Made by a program: the position numbers and the translations under genes. Below, one piece after another: positions 54,201 to 64,000 of a stretch of DNA of 64,000 nt. The DNA comes from Protoeuglena noctilucae (lineage: Eukaryota; Chlorophyta; Pedinophyceae; Marsupiomonadales; Marsupiomonadaceae). Below the pieces are notes generated by a model. That model was not told the DNA's origin. It ran no database searches and was given only the letters and a program-made list of their open reading frames with translations. The stretch covers positions 358,615-422,614 of the forward strand of contig OY253690.1 in assembly GCA_958009085.1 (NCBI GenBank), in the 5' to 3' direction. Each line of letters begins with the position of its first letter. Within the stretch, counting starts at the first letter, position 1.

Positions 54201-57200
54201 CGCATCGACGAGGCGTCGCTGCTGCGCGTTGGCTCCCCCGGGGCGTCCGTCCGCACGACGGCGTCGACGCAGTCGGTGGCCGCTGACAGCGAGCAGTTGC
54301 CTCTGCGCATGGACGCCCCTCTCGGTTTGGAGGTCGGGTACCGGCCGGGGTACGAGAACCGCGGCAAGACTCGCAAGAGGTGAGCCCGTCTCCGCTTGTC
54401 CCGGCGATCTGAGGCGATAGGCCGGCCGCATACTGGTCAACTGTTCATTGCAACACGACGCGCAGGCCAATCTACACGTCCAACGACCCCAATTACCTGG
54501 GGAGCAGCGGGCGGCCGACGGTGTTTATGCGGGACCTCGAGATGGACGGGTGCTCCATTCCCGAGGCGTCCTCGGCCGCGCTGCCGAACGACTCGTACAC
54601 GGCCGCCATCTACGCCGCGCGCTCGTCGGGCGAGTGCGTCACCCGCATCGGCATCATGACCCCGCCAACGTCGGACCTGTCGGCTTTCGCCCAGGCGATC
54701 GGCAAGTACACCACGGTGCGTGGCACGTGCGCTGAGCGTCAATTTACGCCTCTGCGCTTCGCTCTTCGCCATCCTGCCGAGGCCGACCCCAGTCGCTGAG
54801 TGCTGGCATCCCTGAAACCTCCCGCAGGGGTCTCAGGAGGCCAAGGAGCTCTACGTGTCGAGCGACAACTACGTGGACTTTGACCGCCGGAGTCGCGTCA
54901 AGATTGGCGGCATCTTCTTCGACGGCAAGGGCATGCAGGCCACGGACCCCTTCAACGCCTTCAGCGAGTCCTCGACGGGCCTGCCGACGTCAGGGACGTG
55001 GTCTAGCCTGGCCGGCACGTCGGGCGACGCCAAGAACACCATCCGGGGCGACTCGGGCCTCATCCTCAACGGCGGGCGCCAGTCGGGCCCCGTCCAAGTG
55101 GTGGGCGGCACGAGCCGCGTGAATGGCACGGCCGGCGGCAACGTGACGGTCCTTACGGGGGGCTCCGGGGCCACGGGCTGGACGGGCGACTCGGGCGTCC
55201 TCACGCTGGCGTCGGCGGCGGGCGGCACAACGGGCAACTCGGGCAACGTGAAGCTCCAGTCCGGGACCATCACGGGCGGAGCGTCCAACACGTCGGGGAC
55301 CGTGACGGTTTCGACGGGCGCCGCGACGGTGGGACGCTCGGGAGACGTGAAAGTGGCCACGGGCACCACGCAGTCCACCAGCACGTCGGGCAACGTGACG
55401 CTCGCCACGGGCAACGCGGCCGGCGCTGGGGCCGGGGACATCCGCGTCACGGTGAGCGAATAAGCGGTTTCACCAGGCCGGTTACGGCAGGAGAGGAACC
55501 GCAGACATACTGCAAACAAGCAATCTTCCACTGTCCCCACGCAGGGTGGCTCAAGCGGTGGCGCAGTGGGCGGCAATGTTCAGATCACGGCTGGGCAGTC
55601 GACGGGCGCAACGGGCACGATCCCCGGCGGTGCCGTGACCGTCACGGGTGGGGCGGCCAGTGCGGGTGTCGGCGGCAGCGTGACGGTGGCTGGCGGGGCG
55701 TCCACGGGTGCGGTCGGCGGAGGAGTCACCATCGTGTCTGGCGCGACGTCCGCGGCCTCCAGCCCCAACCGCTCGGGAGACGTATCCATCCTGACAGCCG
55801 ACTCGGCGGCCAGCGCCTCCACGGCCACCGGCACCATCACGGTGCGCACGGGCAACTCTGCCACCGGGACCGCCGGGAACCTGGTCCTCGCGACGGGCAG
55901 TGGCCTGTCCACGGGGGCGTCCGTGTCCCTGACGGCGGGGACAGCGACGCAGACCGCCAGCGCCCCGACGTCAACGCCTCAGGTACGTTCCTGGCTGCAG
56001 CTGCTCGCCTTTGCCGCCACGGTACTCCCTGCACGCGCTGCCAGCGCCTTTTCTTCATGTCGCGACCGCTCGCAATTCGCGCGCAGGGCGGCAACGTCAA
56101 CATCGCCGCGGGGAGCGCCTTCGCGGCTGGCAACAGCGGCGTGGGCGGGGGCGTCAGCGTCACGGGTGGCACGGGCTTCACCACGGGCGGCAACGTCAGC
56201 ATCACGGGCGGCCGCGTGGTCACGTCCGCCGACACCAACAACGGCACCACGTACACCTACACGGACAACACCTATCGTGACGGAGGGTCGATCGTGCTGA
56301 CGTCCGGCGCCGGAGCCACGCGCAACTCGGGCAACGTGGTCATCTCCACCGCCGCCTCCGGGGCCACGGGTGGCGCGGGCCAGGTCCGCATCACCACCGG
56401 CGACTCGAGCGCCACGACCTCCTGCTCCTCCGCTCCATGTCAGAACGAGGTGACAGCATGGCGTCGACCCTGGGGAGCCCATGCTGCGCTATGTATTGTT
56501 AAGTCATCATCGAGGGCCACCTGTTGCAATTGCAGGGTGCCATCGTCATCGCGGCGGGCAAGTCCTCGGTGACGACCGGCCCCGCCGTGAGCGTTACCGC
56601 CGGGGGGGCGACTGCCACGAACCAGCGCGGTGGCAACGTGGCCATTACTGCCGGCGTGGGGCAGGCGGGGCCGGGCGGTCACGTCGTCATCACGGGCGGA
56701 CAGGGCCAGGGCTCGAACACCGGGTTTGGGAACGGCGGGGACGTGATCCTGTCGGGAGGCACAGCGCAGGCGACGGGCGCCACGGGCGGGAACGTCACCA
56801 TCGCGTCCGGCAAGCCCCTCTCGTCGACGTCATCCAACAGCGGTGCCATCACCCTCACCACGCCGTCGCCGACCAGCCAAGGTGTCTCAGGAGACATCGG
56901 AGTCACGACTGGGGACGCCTCTTCTGCATCCGGCAACGTCACAGTGCAGACAGGGGCGGTGAGCGTGGGGCCCAATTCGTCGGGGAACATCTCCTTAATG
57001 ACTGGCAAAACGACCAATCAAAATGCTGGAGGCATCAGCCTCAAGACTGGCTCGAGCACGCTGACCGGGGGGGCTGTGAGCATCCAGACTGGCAGTGGAC
57101 AACAGGGAGGAGACTTAACAGCCACCACCGGCAGCGCAACGACAACGCGCGGAGGCAGCATGACCCTAACGACCGGTTCAGGGGTTACGGGCGGGTCCGT

Positions 57201-60200
57201 AAGAGTGTCGACCGGCAGCGGGGCGGCGGGCGCCGGCGGGGCGTTCACGCTGACCGCAGGGAGCTCGACCAGCGCAGCCGGCGGGGGTCTGACCGCAACG
57301 CTTGGGTCAGGCAGCACGCTGGGCGGCGGGATGACGGTGACAGCAGGAAGCGCGACGATGGGGACGGGCGGGGCGTTCTCGCTGACGGCAGGGTCGGGGG
57401 TGACGGGCGGGGCGGTGAGCCTGGAGGCGGGCAGCGGGACGACGGGGGTCGGCGGGGCGTTCTCGCTGCTGGCAGGGAGCTCCACGTCGGCGACGGGCGG
57501 GGCGTTCACGGTGGCGTCCGGGTCCGGGGTGACGGGCGGGGCGCTGAGCGTGTCGACCGGCAGCGCGACGACGGGGACGGGCGGGGCGTTCTCGCTGACG
57601 GCAGGGTCGGGGGTGACGGGCGGGGCGGTGAGCCTGGAGGCGGGCAGCGGGACGACGGGGGTCGGCGGGGCGTTCTCGCTGCTGGCAGGGAGCTCCACGT
57701 CGGCGACGGGCGGGGCGTTCACGGTGGCGTCCGGGTCCGGGGTGACGGGCGGGGCGCTGAGCCTGGAGTCGGGCAGCGCGACGACGGGGGCCGGCGGGGC
57801 GTTCACGCTGTCGACGGGCAGCTCCAAGTCGGCGACGGGCGGGGCGTTCTCGGCCACGGCGGGCGCGGGCAGGACGGGCGGCGGGCTGAGCCTGGCGGCC
57901 GGGTCCGGGTCTAGCGGCGCGGGCGGGTCTATGACGCTGACGACGGGGTCGGGGACGACGGCGGGCGGCGGCCTGGCGATCGTGTTCGGCACGGCGACGA
58001 CGGGGACGGGCGGGGCGTTCTCGCTGACGGCAGGGTCGGGGGTGACGGGCGGGGCGGTGAGCCTGGAGGCGGGCAGCGGGACGACGGGGGTCGGCGGGGC
58101 GTTCTCGCTGCTGGCAGGGAGCTCCACGTCGGCGACGGGCGGGGCGTTCACGGTGGCGTCCGGGTCCGGGGTGACGGGCGGGGCGCTGAGCGTGTCGACC
58201 GGCAGCGCGACGACGGGGACGGGCGGGGCGTTCTCGCTGACGGCAGGGTCGGGGGTGACGGGCGGGGCGGTGAGCCTGGAGTCGGGCAGCGCGACGACGG
58301 GGGCCGGCGGGGCGTTCTCGCTGACGGCAGGGTCGGGGGTGACGGGCGGGGCGGTGAGCCTGGAGGCGGGCAGCGGGACGACGGGGGTCGGCGGGGCGTT
58401 CTCGCTGCTGGCAGGGAGCTCCACGTCGGCGACGGGCGGGGCGTTCACGGTGGCGTCCGGGTCCGGGGTGACGGGCGGGGCGCTGAGCGTGTCGACCGGC
58501 AGCGCGACGACGGGGACGGGCGGGGCGTTCTCGCTGACGGCAGGGTCGGGGGTGACGGGCGGGGCGGTGAGCCTGGAGTCGGGCAGCGCGACGACGGGGG
58601 CCGGCGGGGCGTTCACGCTGTCGACGGGCAGCTCCAAGTCGGCGACGGGCGGGGCGTTCTCGGCCACGGCGGGCGCGGGCAGGACGGGCGGCGGGCTGAG
58701 CCTGGCGGCCGGGTCCGGGTCTAGCGGCGCGGGCGGGTCTATGACGCTGACGACGGGGTCGGGGACGACGGCGGGCGGCGGCCTGGCGATCGTGTTCGGC
58801 ACGGCGACGACGGGGACGGGCGGGGCGTTCTCGCTGACGGCAGGGTCGGGGGTGACGGGCGGGGCGGTGAGCCTGGAGGCGGGCAGCGGGACGACGGGGG
58901 TCGGCGGGGCGTTCTCGCTGCTGGCAGGGAGCTCCACGTCGGCGACGGGCGGGGCGTTCACGGTGGCGTCCGGGTCCGGGGTGACGGGCGGGGCGCTGAG
59001 CGTGTCGACCGGCAGCGCGACGACGGGGACGGGCGGGGCGTTCTCGCTGACGGCAGGGTCGGGGGTGACGGGCGGGGCGGTGAGCCTGGAGTCGGGCAGC
59101 GCGACGACGGGGGCCGGCGGGGCGTTCACGCTGTCGACGGGCAGCTCCAAGTCGGCGACGGGCGGGGCGTTCTCGGCCACGGCGGGCGCGGGCAGGACGG
59201 GCGGCGGGCTGAGCCTGGCGGCCGGGTCCGGGTCTAGCGGCGCGGGCGGGTCTATGACGCTGACGACGGGGTCGGGGACGACGGCGGGCGGCGGCCTGGC
59301 GATCGTGTTCGGCACGGCGACGACGGGGACGGGCGGGGCGTTCTCGCTGACGGCAGGGTCGGGGGTGACGGGCGGGGCGGTGAGCCTGGAGGCGGGCAGC
59401 GGGACGACGGGGGTCGGCGGGGCGTTCTCGCTGCTGGCAGGGAGCTCCACGTCGGCGACGGGCGGGGCGTTCACGGTGGCGTCCGGGTCCGGGGTGACGG
59501 GCGGGGCGGTGAGCCTGGAGTCGGGCAGCGCGACGACGGGGGCCGGCGGGGCGTTCTCGCTGACGGCAGGGTCGGGGGTGACGGGCGGGGCGGTGAGCCT
59601 GGAGGCGGGCAGCGGGACGACGGGGGTCGGCGGGGCGTTCTCGCTGCTGGCAGGGAGCTCCACGTCGGCGACGGGCGGGGCGTTCACGGTGGCGTCCGGG
59701 TCCGGGGTGACGGGCGGGGCGCTGAGCGTGTCGACCGGCAGCGCGACGACGGGGACGGGCGGGGCGTTCTCGCTGACGGCAGGGTCGGGGGTGACGGGCG
59801 GGGCGGTGAGCCTGGAGTCGGGCAGCGCGACGACGGGGGCCGGCGGGGCGTTCACGCTGTCGACGGGCAGCTCCAAGTCGGCGACGGGCGGGGCGTTCTC
59901 GGCCACGGCGGGCGCGGGCAGGACGGGCGGCGGGCTGAGCCTGGCGGCCGGGTCCGGGTCTAGCGGCGCGGGCGGGTCTATGACGCTGACGACGGGGTCG
60001 GGGACGACGGCGGGCGGCGGCCTGGCGATCGTGTTCGGCACGGCGACGACGGGGACGGGCGGGGCGTTCTCGCTGACGGCAGGGTCGGGGGTGACGGGCG
60101 GGGCGGTGAGCCTGGAGGCGGGCAGCGGGACGACGGGGGTCGGCGGGGCGTTCTCGCTGCTGGCAGGGAGCTCCACGTCGGCGACGGGCGGGGCGTTCAC

Positions 60201-63200
60201 GGTGGCGTCCGGGTCCGGGGTGACGGGCGGGGCGCTGAGCGTGTCGACCGGCAGCGCGACGACGGGGACGGGCGGGGCGTTCTCGCTGACGGCAGGGTCG
60301 GGGGTGACGGGCGGGGCGGTGAGCCTGGAGTCGGGCAGCGCGACGACGGGGGCCGGCGGGGCGTTCACGCTGTCGACGGGCAGCTCCAAGTCGGCGACGG
60401 GCGGGGCGTTCTCGGCCACGGCGGGCGCGGGCAGGACGGGCGGCGGGCTGAGCCTGGCGGCCGGGTCCGGGTCTAGCGGCGCGGGCGGGTCTATGACGCT
60501 GACGACGGGGTCGGGGACGACGGCGGGCGGCGGCCTGGCGATCGTGTTCGGCACGGCGACGACGGGGACGGGCGGGGCGTTCTCGCTGACGGCAGGGTCG
60601 GGGGTGACGGGCGGGGCGGTGAGCCTGGAGGCGGGCAGCGGGACGACGGGGGTCGGCGGGGCGTTCTCGCTGCTGGCAGGGAGCTCCACGTCGGCGACGG
60701 GCGGGGCGTTCACGGTGGCGTCCGGGTCCGGGGTGACGGGCGGGGCGCTGAGCGTGTCGACCGGCAGCGCGACGACGGGGACGGGCGGGGCGTTCTCGCT
60801 GACGGCAGGGTCGGGGGTGACGGGCGGGGCGGTGAGCCTGGAGTCGGGCAGCGCGACGACGGGGGCCGGCGGGGCGTTCACGCTGTCGACGGGCAGCTCC
60901 AAGTCGGCGACGGGCGGGGCGTTCTCGGCCACGGCGGGCGCGGGCAGGACGGGCGGCGGGCTGAGCCTGGCGGCCGGGTCCGGGTCTAGCGGCGCGGGCG
61001 GGTCTATGACGCTGACGACGGGGTCGGGGACGACGGCGGGCGGCGGCCTGGCGATCGTGTTCGGCACGGCGACGACGGGGACGGGCGGGGCGTTCTCGCT
61101 GACGGCAGGGTCGGGGGTGACGGGCGGGGCGGTGAGCCTGGAGGCGGGCAGCGGGACGACGGGGGTCGGCGGGGCGTTCTCGCTGCTGGCAGGGAGCTCC
61201 ACGTCGGCGACGGGCGGGGCGTTCACGGTGGCGTCCGGGTCCGGGGTGACGGGCGGGGCGCTGAGCGTGTCGACCGGCAGCGCGACGACGGGGACGGGCG
61301 GGGCGTTCTCGCTGACGGCAGGGTCGGGGGTGACGGGCGGGGCGGTGAGCCTGGAGTCGGGCAGCGCGACGACGGGGGCCGGCGGGGCGTTCACGCTGTC
61401 GACGGGCAGCTCCAAGTCGGCGACGGGCGGGGCGTTCTCGGCCACGGCGGGCGCGGGCAGGACGGGCGGCGGGCTGAGCCTGGCGGCCGGGTCCGGGTCT
61501 AGCGGCGCGGGCGGGTCTATGACGCTGACGACGGGGTCGGGGACGACGGCGGGCGGCGGCCTGGCGATCGTGTTCGGCACGGCGACGACGGGGACGGGCG
61601 GGGCGTTCTCGCTGACGGCAGGGTCGGGGGTGACGGGCGGGGCGGTGAGCCTGGAGGCGGGCAGCGGGACGACGGGGGTCGGCGGGGCGTTCTCGCTGCT
61701 GGCAGGGAGCTCCACGTCGGCGACGGGCGGGGCGTTCACGGTGGCGTCCGGGTCCGGGGTGACGGGCGGGGCGCTGAGCCTGGAGTCGGGCAGCGCGACG
61801 ACGGGGACGGGCGGGGCGTTCTCGCTGACGGCAGGGTCGGGGGTGACGGGCGGGGCGGTGAGCCTGGAGTCGGGCAGCGCGACGACGGGGGCCGGCGGGG
61901 CGTTCACGCTGTCGACGGGCAGCTCCAAGTCGGCGACGGGCGGGGCGTTCTCGGCCACGGCGGGCGCGGGCAGGACGGGCGGCGGGCTGAGCCTGGCGGC
62001 CGGGTCCGGGTCTAGCGGCGCGGGCGGGTCTATGACGCTGACGACGGGGTCGGGGACGACGGCGGGCGGCGGCCTGGCGATCGTGTTCGGCACGGCGACG
62101 ACGGGGACGGGCGGGGCGTTCTCGCTGACGGCAGGGTCGGGGGTGACGGGCGGGGCGGTGAGCCTGGAGGCGGGCAGCGGGACGACGGGGGTCGGCGGGG
62201 CGTTCTCGCTGCTGGCAGGGAGCTCCACGTCGGCGACGGGCGGGGCGTTCACGGTGGCGTCCGGGTCCGGGGTGACGGGCGGGGCGCTGAGCGTGTCGAC
62301 TGGGAGCGCGACGACGGGGACGGGCGGGGCGCTGAGCGTGTCGACCGGCAGCGCGACGACGGGGACGGGCGGGGCGTTCTCGCTGACGGCAGGGTCGGGG
62401 GTGACGGGCGGGGCGGTGAGCCTGGAGTCGGGCAGCGCGACGACGGGGGCCGGCGGGGCGTTCTCGCTGCTGGCGGGGAGCTCCACGTCGGCGACGGGCG
62501 GGGCGTTCACGGTGGCGTCCGGGTCCGGGGTGACGGGCGGGGCGCTGAGCCTGGAGACGGGCAGCGCGACGACGGGGGCCGGCGGGGCGTTCTCGCTGCT
62601 GGCAGGGAGCTCCACGTCGGCGACGGGCGGGGCGTTCACGGTGGCGTCCGGGTCCGGGGTGACGGGCGGGGCGCTGAGCGTGTCGACTGGGAGCGCGACG
62701 ACGGGGGCCGGTGGTGCGATCACGCTGTCAACGGGCAGCTCGCTGAGTGCTGCTGGTGGGAGTATGTCTGTGACACTGGGCACGGGGGTGATTGGAGGCT
62801 CCTTTTCGCTGACGCCTGGCACCGGGACGACCACCAATGGGTACGTGAATGTTGGTCCACGCCTTAGGGTTTACGATACCTCGGGAGCTGCGCTCGGGGC
62901 TGGGTCGATGGTCTACATCCCGGTGCGTTTCTGCGTTGCGGCTTGCATATTGTCATGTGTCGCGTGTCAGAGAAATTAAACCAAAGCCATCGTAACTGAT
63001 TTGCAGATCAAGGCTGTCTATGGCGTCAGCGTGTCCTTGACAGCAACAGCAACGTGGTCTTCCACCGGAGTGCTGCAACAATCCGTTGCTCTTTCAAATA
63101 TAGTAGCCGGGGACACGCACTTTGCTATCTGCACGTATGCAAGTAAGTCAATCTTTGATTTGGCACTGCTTATCATGGCTTGACTTAGAAATTCTCCCTG

Positions 63201-63522
63201 AAAGTGTTTTTTTTTTTTTGCGCAGCCACCGTTACAATCAACGGAAACGCTTACAGTGCACAGCCCTCGTGCTTCATCAACGTGAGTCATGCGGCGCATT
63301 CAATGGGTGCATGCTTACATCATCTACTGGGCGACGAGCGCGGAGCGAGGAGCACTTTTTTTTTGTTTGTCGCAGGGAACGACGCTCTATATCCAGTTCT
63401 ACGGGTATAACAACGGGACCACGTCGCCCACCATCAGCGTGACGGCGGCCACCCCCAACCTGTACGTGCTTGTGGTTGCCACGGATGGGACAGGCCTTAC
63501 GAGCACCGTGACAGCGGCATAA
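51267..63522 (+). CDS. Giant repetitive surface/adhesin-like protein, about 20 exons
   Basis: Exon 1 starts MAARRRPPRRASPSVMGWG followed by LLLLALAVALALFVPASSW, a basic head plus one hydrophobic anchor, so the protein is secreted or a type II membrane protein. Exons to about 54.8 kb encode beta-rich, Asn/Thr/Ser-rich sequence with many N-glycosylation sites. From 54.9 kb it turns into short Gly/Thr/Ser units (GGNVTVLTGGSG). The largest exon, 56536-62922 (2,129 codons), is made of TGGAFSLTAGSGV-like units in a higher-order array. Three small exons (63007-63142, about 63226-63279, 63377-63522) give a non-repeat C-terminus ending TSTVTAA. It is probably a cell-wall or adhesion protein with a long beta-solenoid shaft. 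The family is unknown. Intermediate exon borders are approximate. Confidence 0.7.
57180..62750 (+). repeat. Higher-order tandem repeat, 513-bp period, in the giant gene
   Basis: The marker ATGACGCTGACGACGGGGTC occurs at 57931, 58741, 59254, 59980, 60493, 61006, 61519 and 62032. Intervals are 810, 513, 726, 513, 513, 513 and 513 bp; all are multiples of three. Longer intervals contain extra 297- or 213-bp blocks built from the same short units. Copies are almost identical at DNA level, including third positions. Confidence 0.92.
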
Positions 63523-63704
63523 AGGCGTCGATACTGCACCTGCTGTGCTTGCCATGCATGAACATGTATGCACTTGCTTGATGTGACCTGGTAATTTTTG
63601 AAGAATGACATGAACGCGCCAGCATCGGCATGCTACCCCAGTAGCCGCCTATTGTCAACAGAGCAATCCAAGCGGTGCTGGACTGACTGACTCGCTTCAA
63701 GGTT

Positions 63705-64000
63705 TAGGGTAAGGGTTGGTTAGGTAGGGTTAGTTTTAGGCAGGTCAGTTTTTTTAGGGTTAGGTTAGGAGGGCAGGGTTAGGGTTAGGGTCAGGGTCAG
63801 GTAGGGTTAGGGTTAGGGTTAGGTAGGTTTAGGTTTTGGGGTAGGGTCAGGGTTAGGGTTAGGGTTAGGGTTAGGGTTAGGGTTAGGGTTAGGGTTAGGG
63901 TTAGGGTTAGGGTTAGGGTTAGGGTTAGGGTTAGGGTTAGGGTTAGGGTTAGGGTTAGGGTTAGGGTTAGGGTTAGGGTTAGGGTTAGGGTTAGGGTAGG
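63705..64000 (+). repeat. Telomere: degenerate then perfect TTAGGG array
   Basis: Degenerate TTAGGG variants (TAGGGTAAGGG, TTAGGTAGGG, TCAGGG) start near 63705. From about 63852 to 63995 the array is perfect TTAGGG. The G-rich strand reads 5' to 3' toward the window end, as expected for a right chromosome end. Confidence 0.97.

Noticed and set aside
57018-62837. 1,939-codon minus-strand ORF of Pro/Val/Ala repeats
   Set aside because: It is the exact antisense of the Gly/Ser/Thr repeat exon, which is joined by good splice sites to other exons. The antisense frame has no such context.

Overview
The window looks like one chromosome end of a GC-rich, intron-rich unicellular green alga. Perfect TTAGGG repeats close the right edge. 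A plastid-type HSP70 with a transit-peptide-like first exon and ten introns is encoded in the nucleus. This points to the green lineage, because red-lineage algae usually keep dnaK in the plastid genome; the genus cannot be told from sequence alone.

From 1278 to 24668 the chromosome carries an integrated virus of the Polinton-like (PLV) type, 23.4 kb long. It has terminal inverted repeats, identical over the outer 182 bp, and a candidate 5-bp target duplication GCGCA on both sides. Its genes are: a RING protein, a capsid-type protein, a retrovirus-like integrase, a large polymerase-like/SF1-helicase replication protein with an HNH-like zinc domain (carrying one frameshift), a coiled-coil protein, a small beta-rich protein, a giant phage-tail-fibre-like protein, an A32/FtsK-like packaging ATPase, a second beta-rich virion-type protein, a Pro-rich protein, a class-3 lipase, a cytosine-C5 DNA methyltransferase and several small proteins. 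One of the small genes, next to the right repeat, appears to be spliced. Most genes look intact, so the insertion is probably recent.

From 26 to 36 kb, and again at 45-46.6 kb, lies a host cluster for surface-glycan work: a sulfotransferase-like gene, two paralogous GT-A-type glycosyltransferases, a third glycosyltransferase, a GT61-type glycosyltransferase and broken copies of the last one. Several encode an N-terminal signal or anchor. Between the two parts sit housekeeping and regulatory genes: histone H1, two GATA-finger genes and plastid HSP70. A coiled-coil protein gene follows at 47-50 kb.

From 51.3 to 63.5 kb one very large multi-exon gene encodes a secreted or anchored repetitive surface protein. 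Its 6.4-kb exon holds a higher-order tandem repeat with a 513-bp period. It ends about 180 bp before degenerate telomere repeats begin. A striking host trait is the frequency of GC-AG introns: at least seven are forced by reading phase in only four genes.
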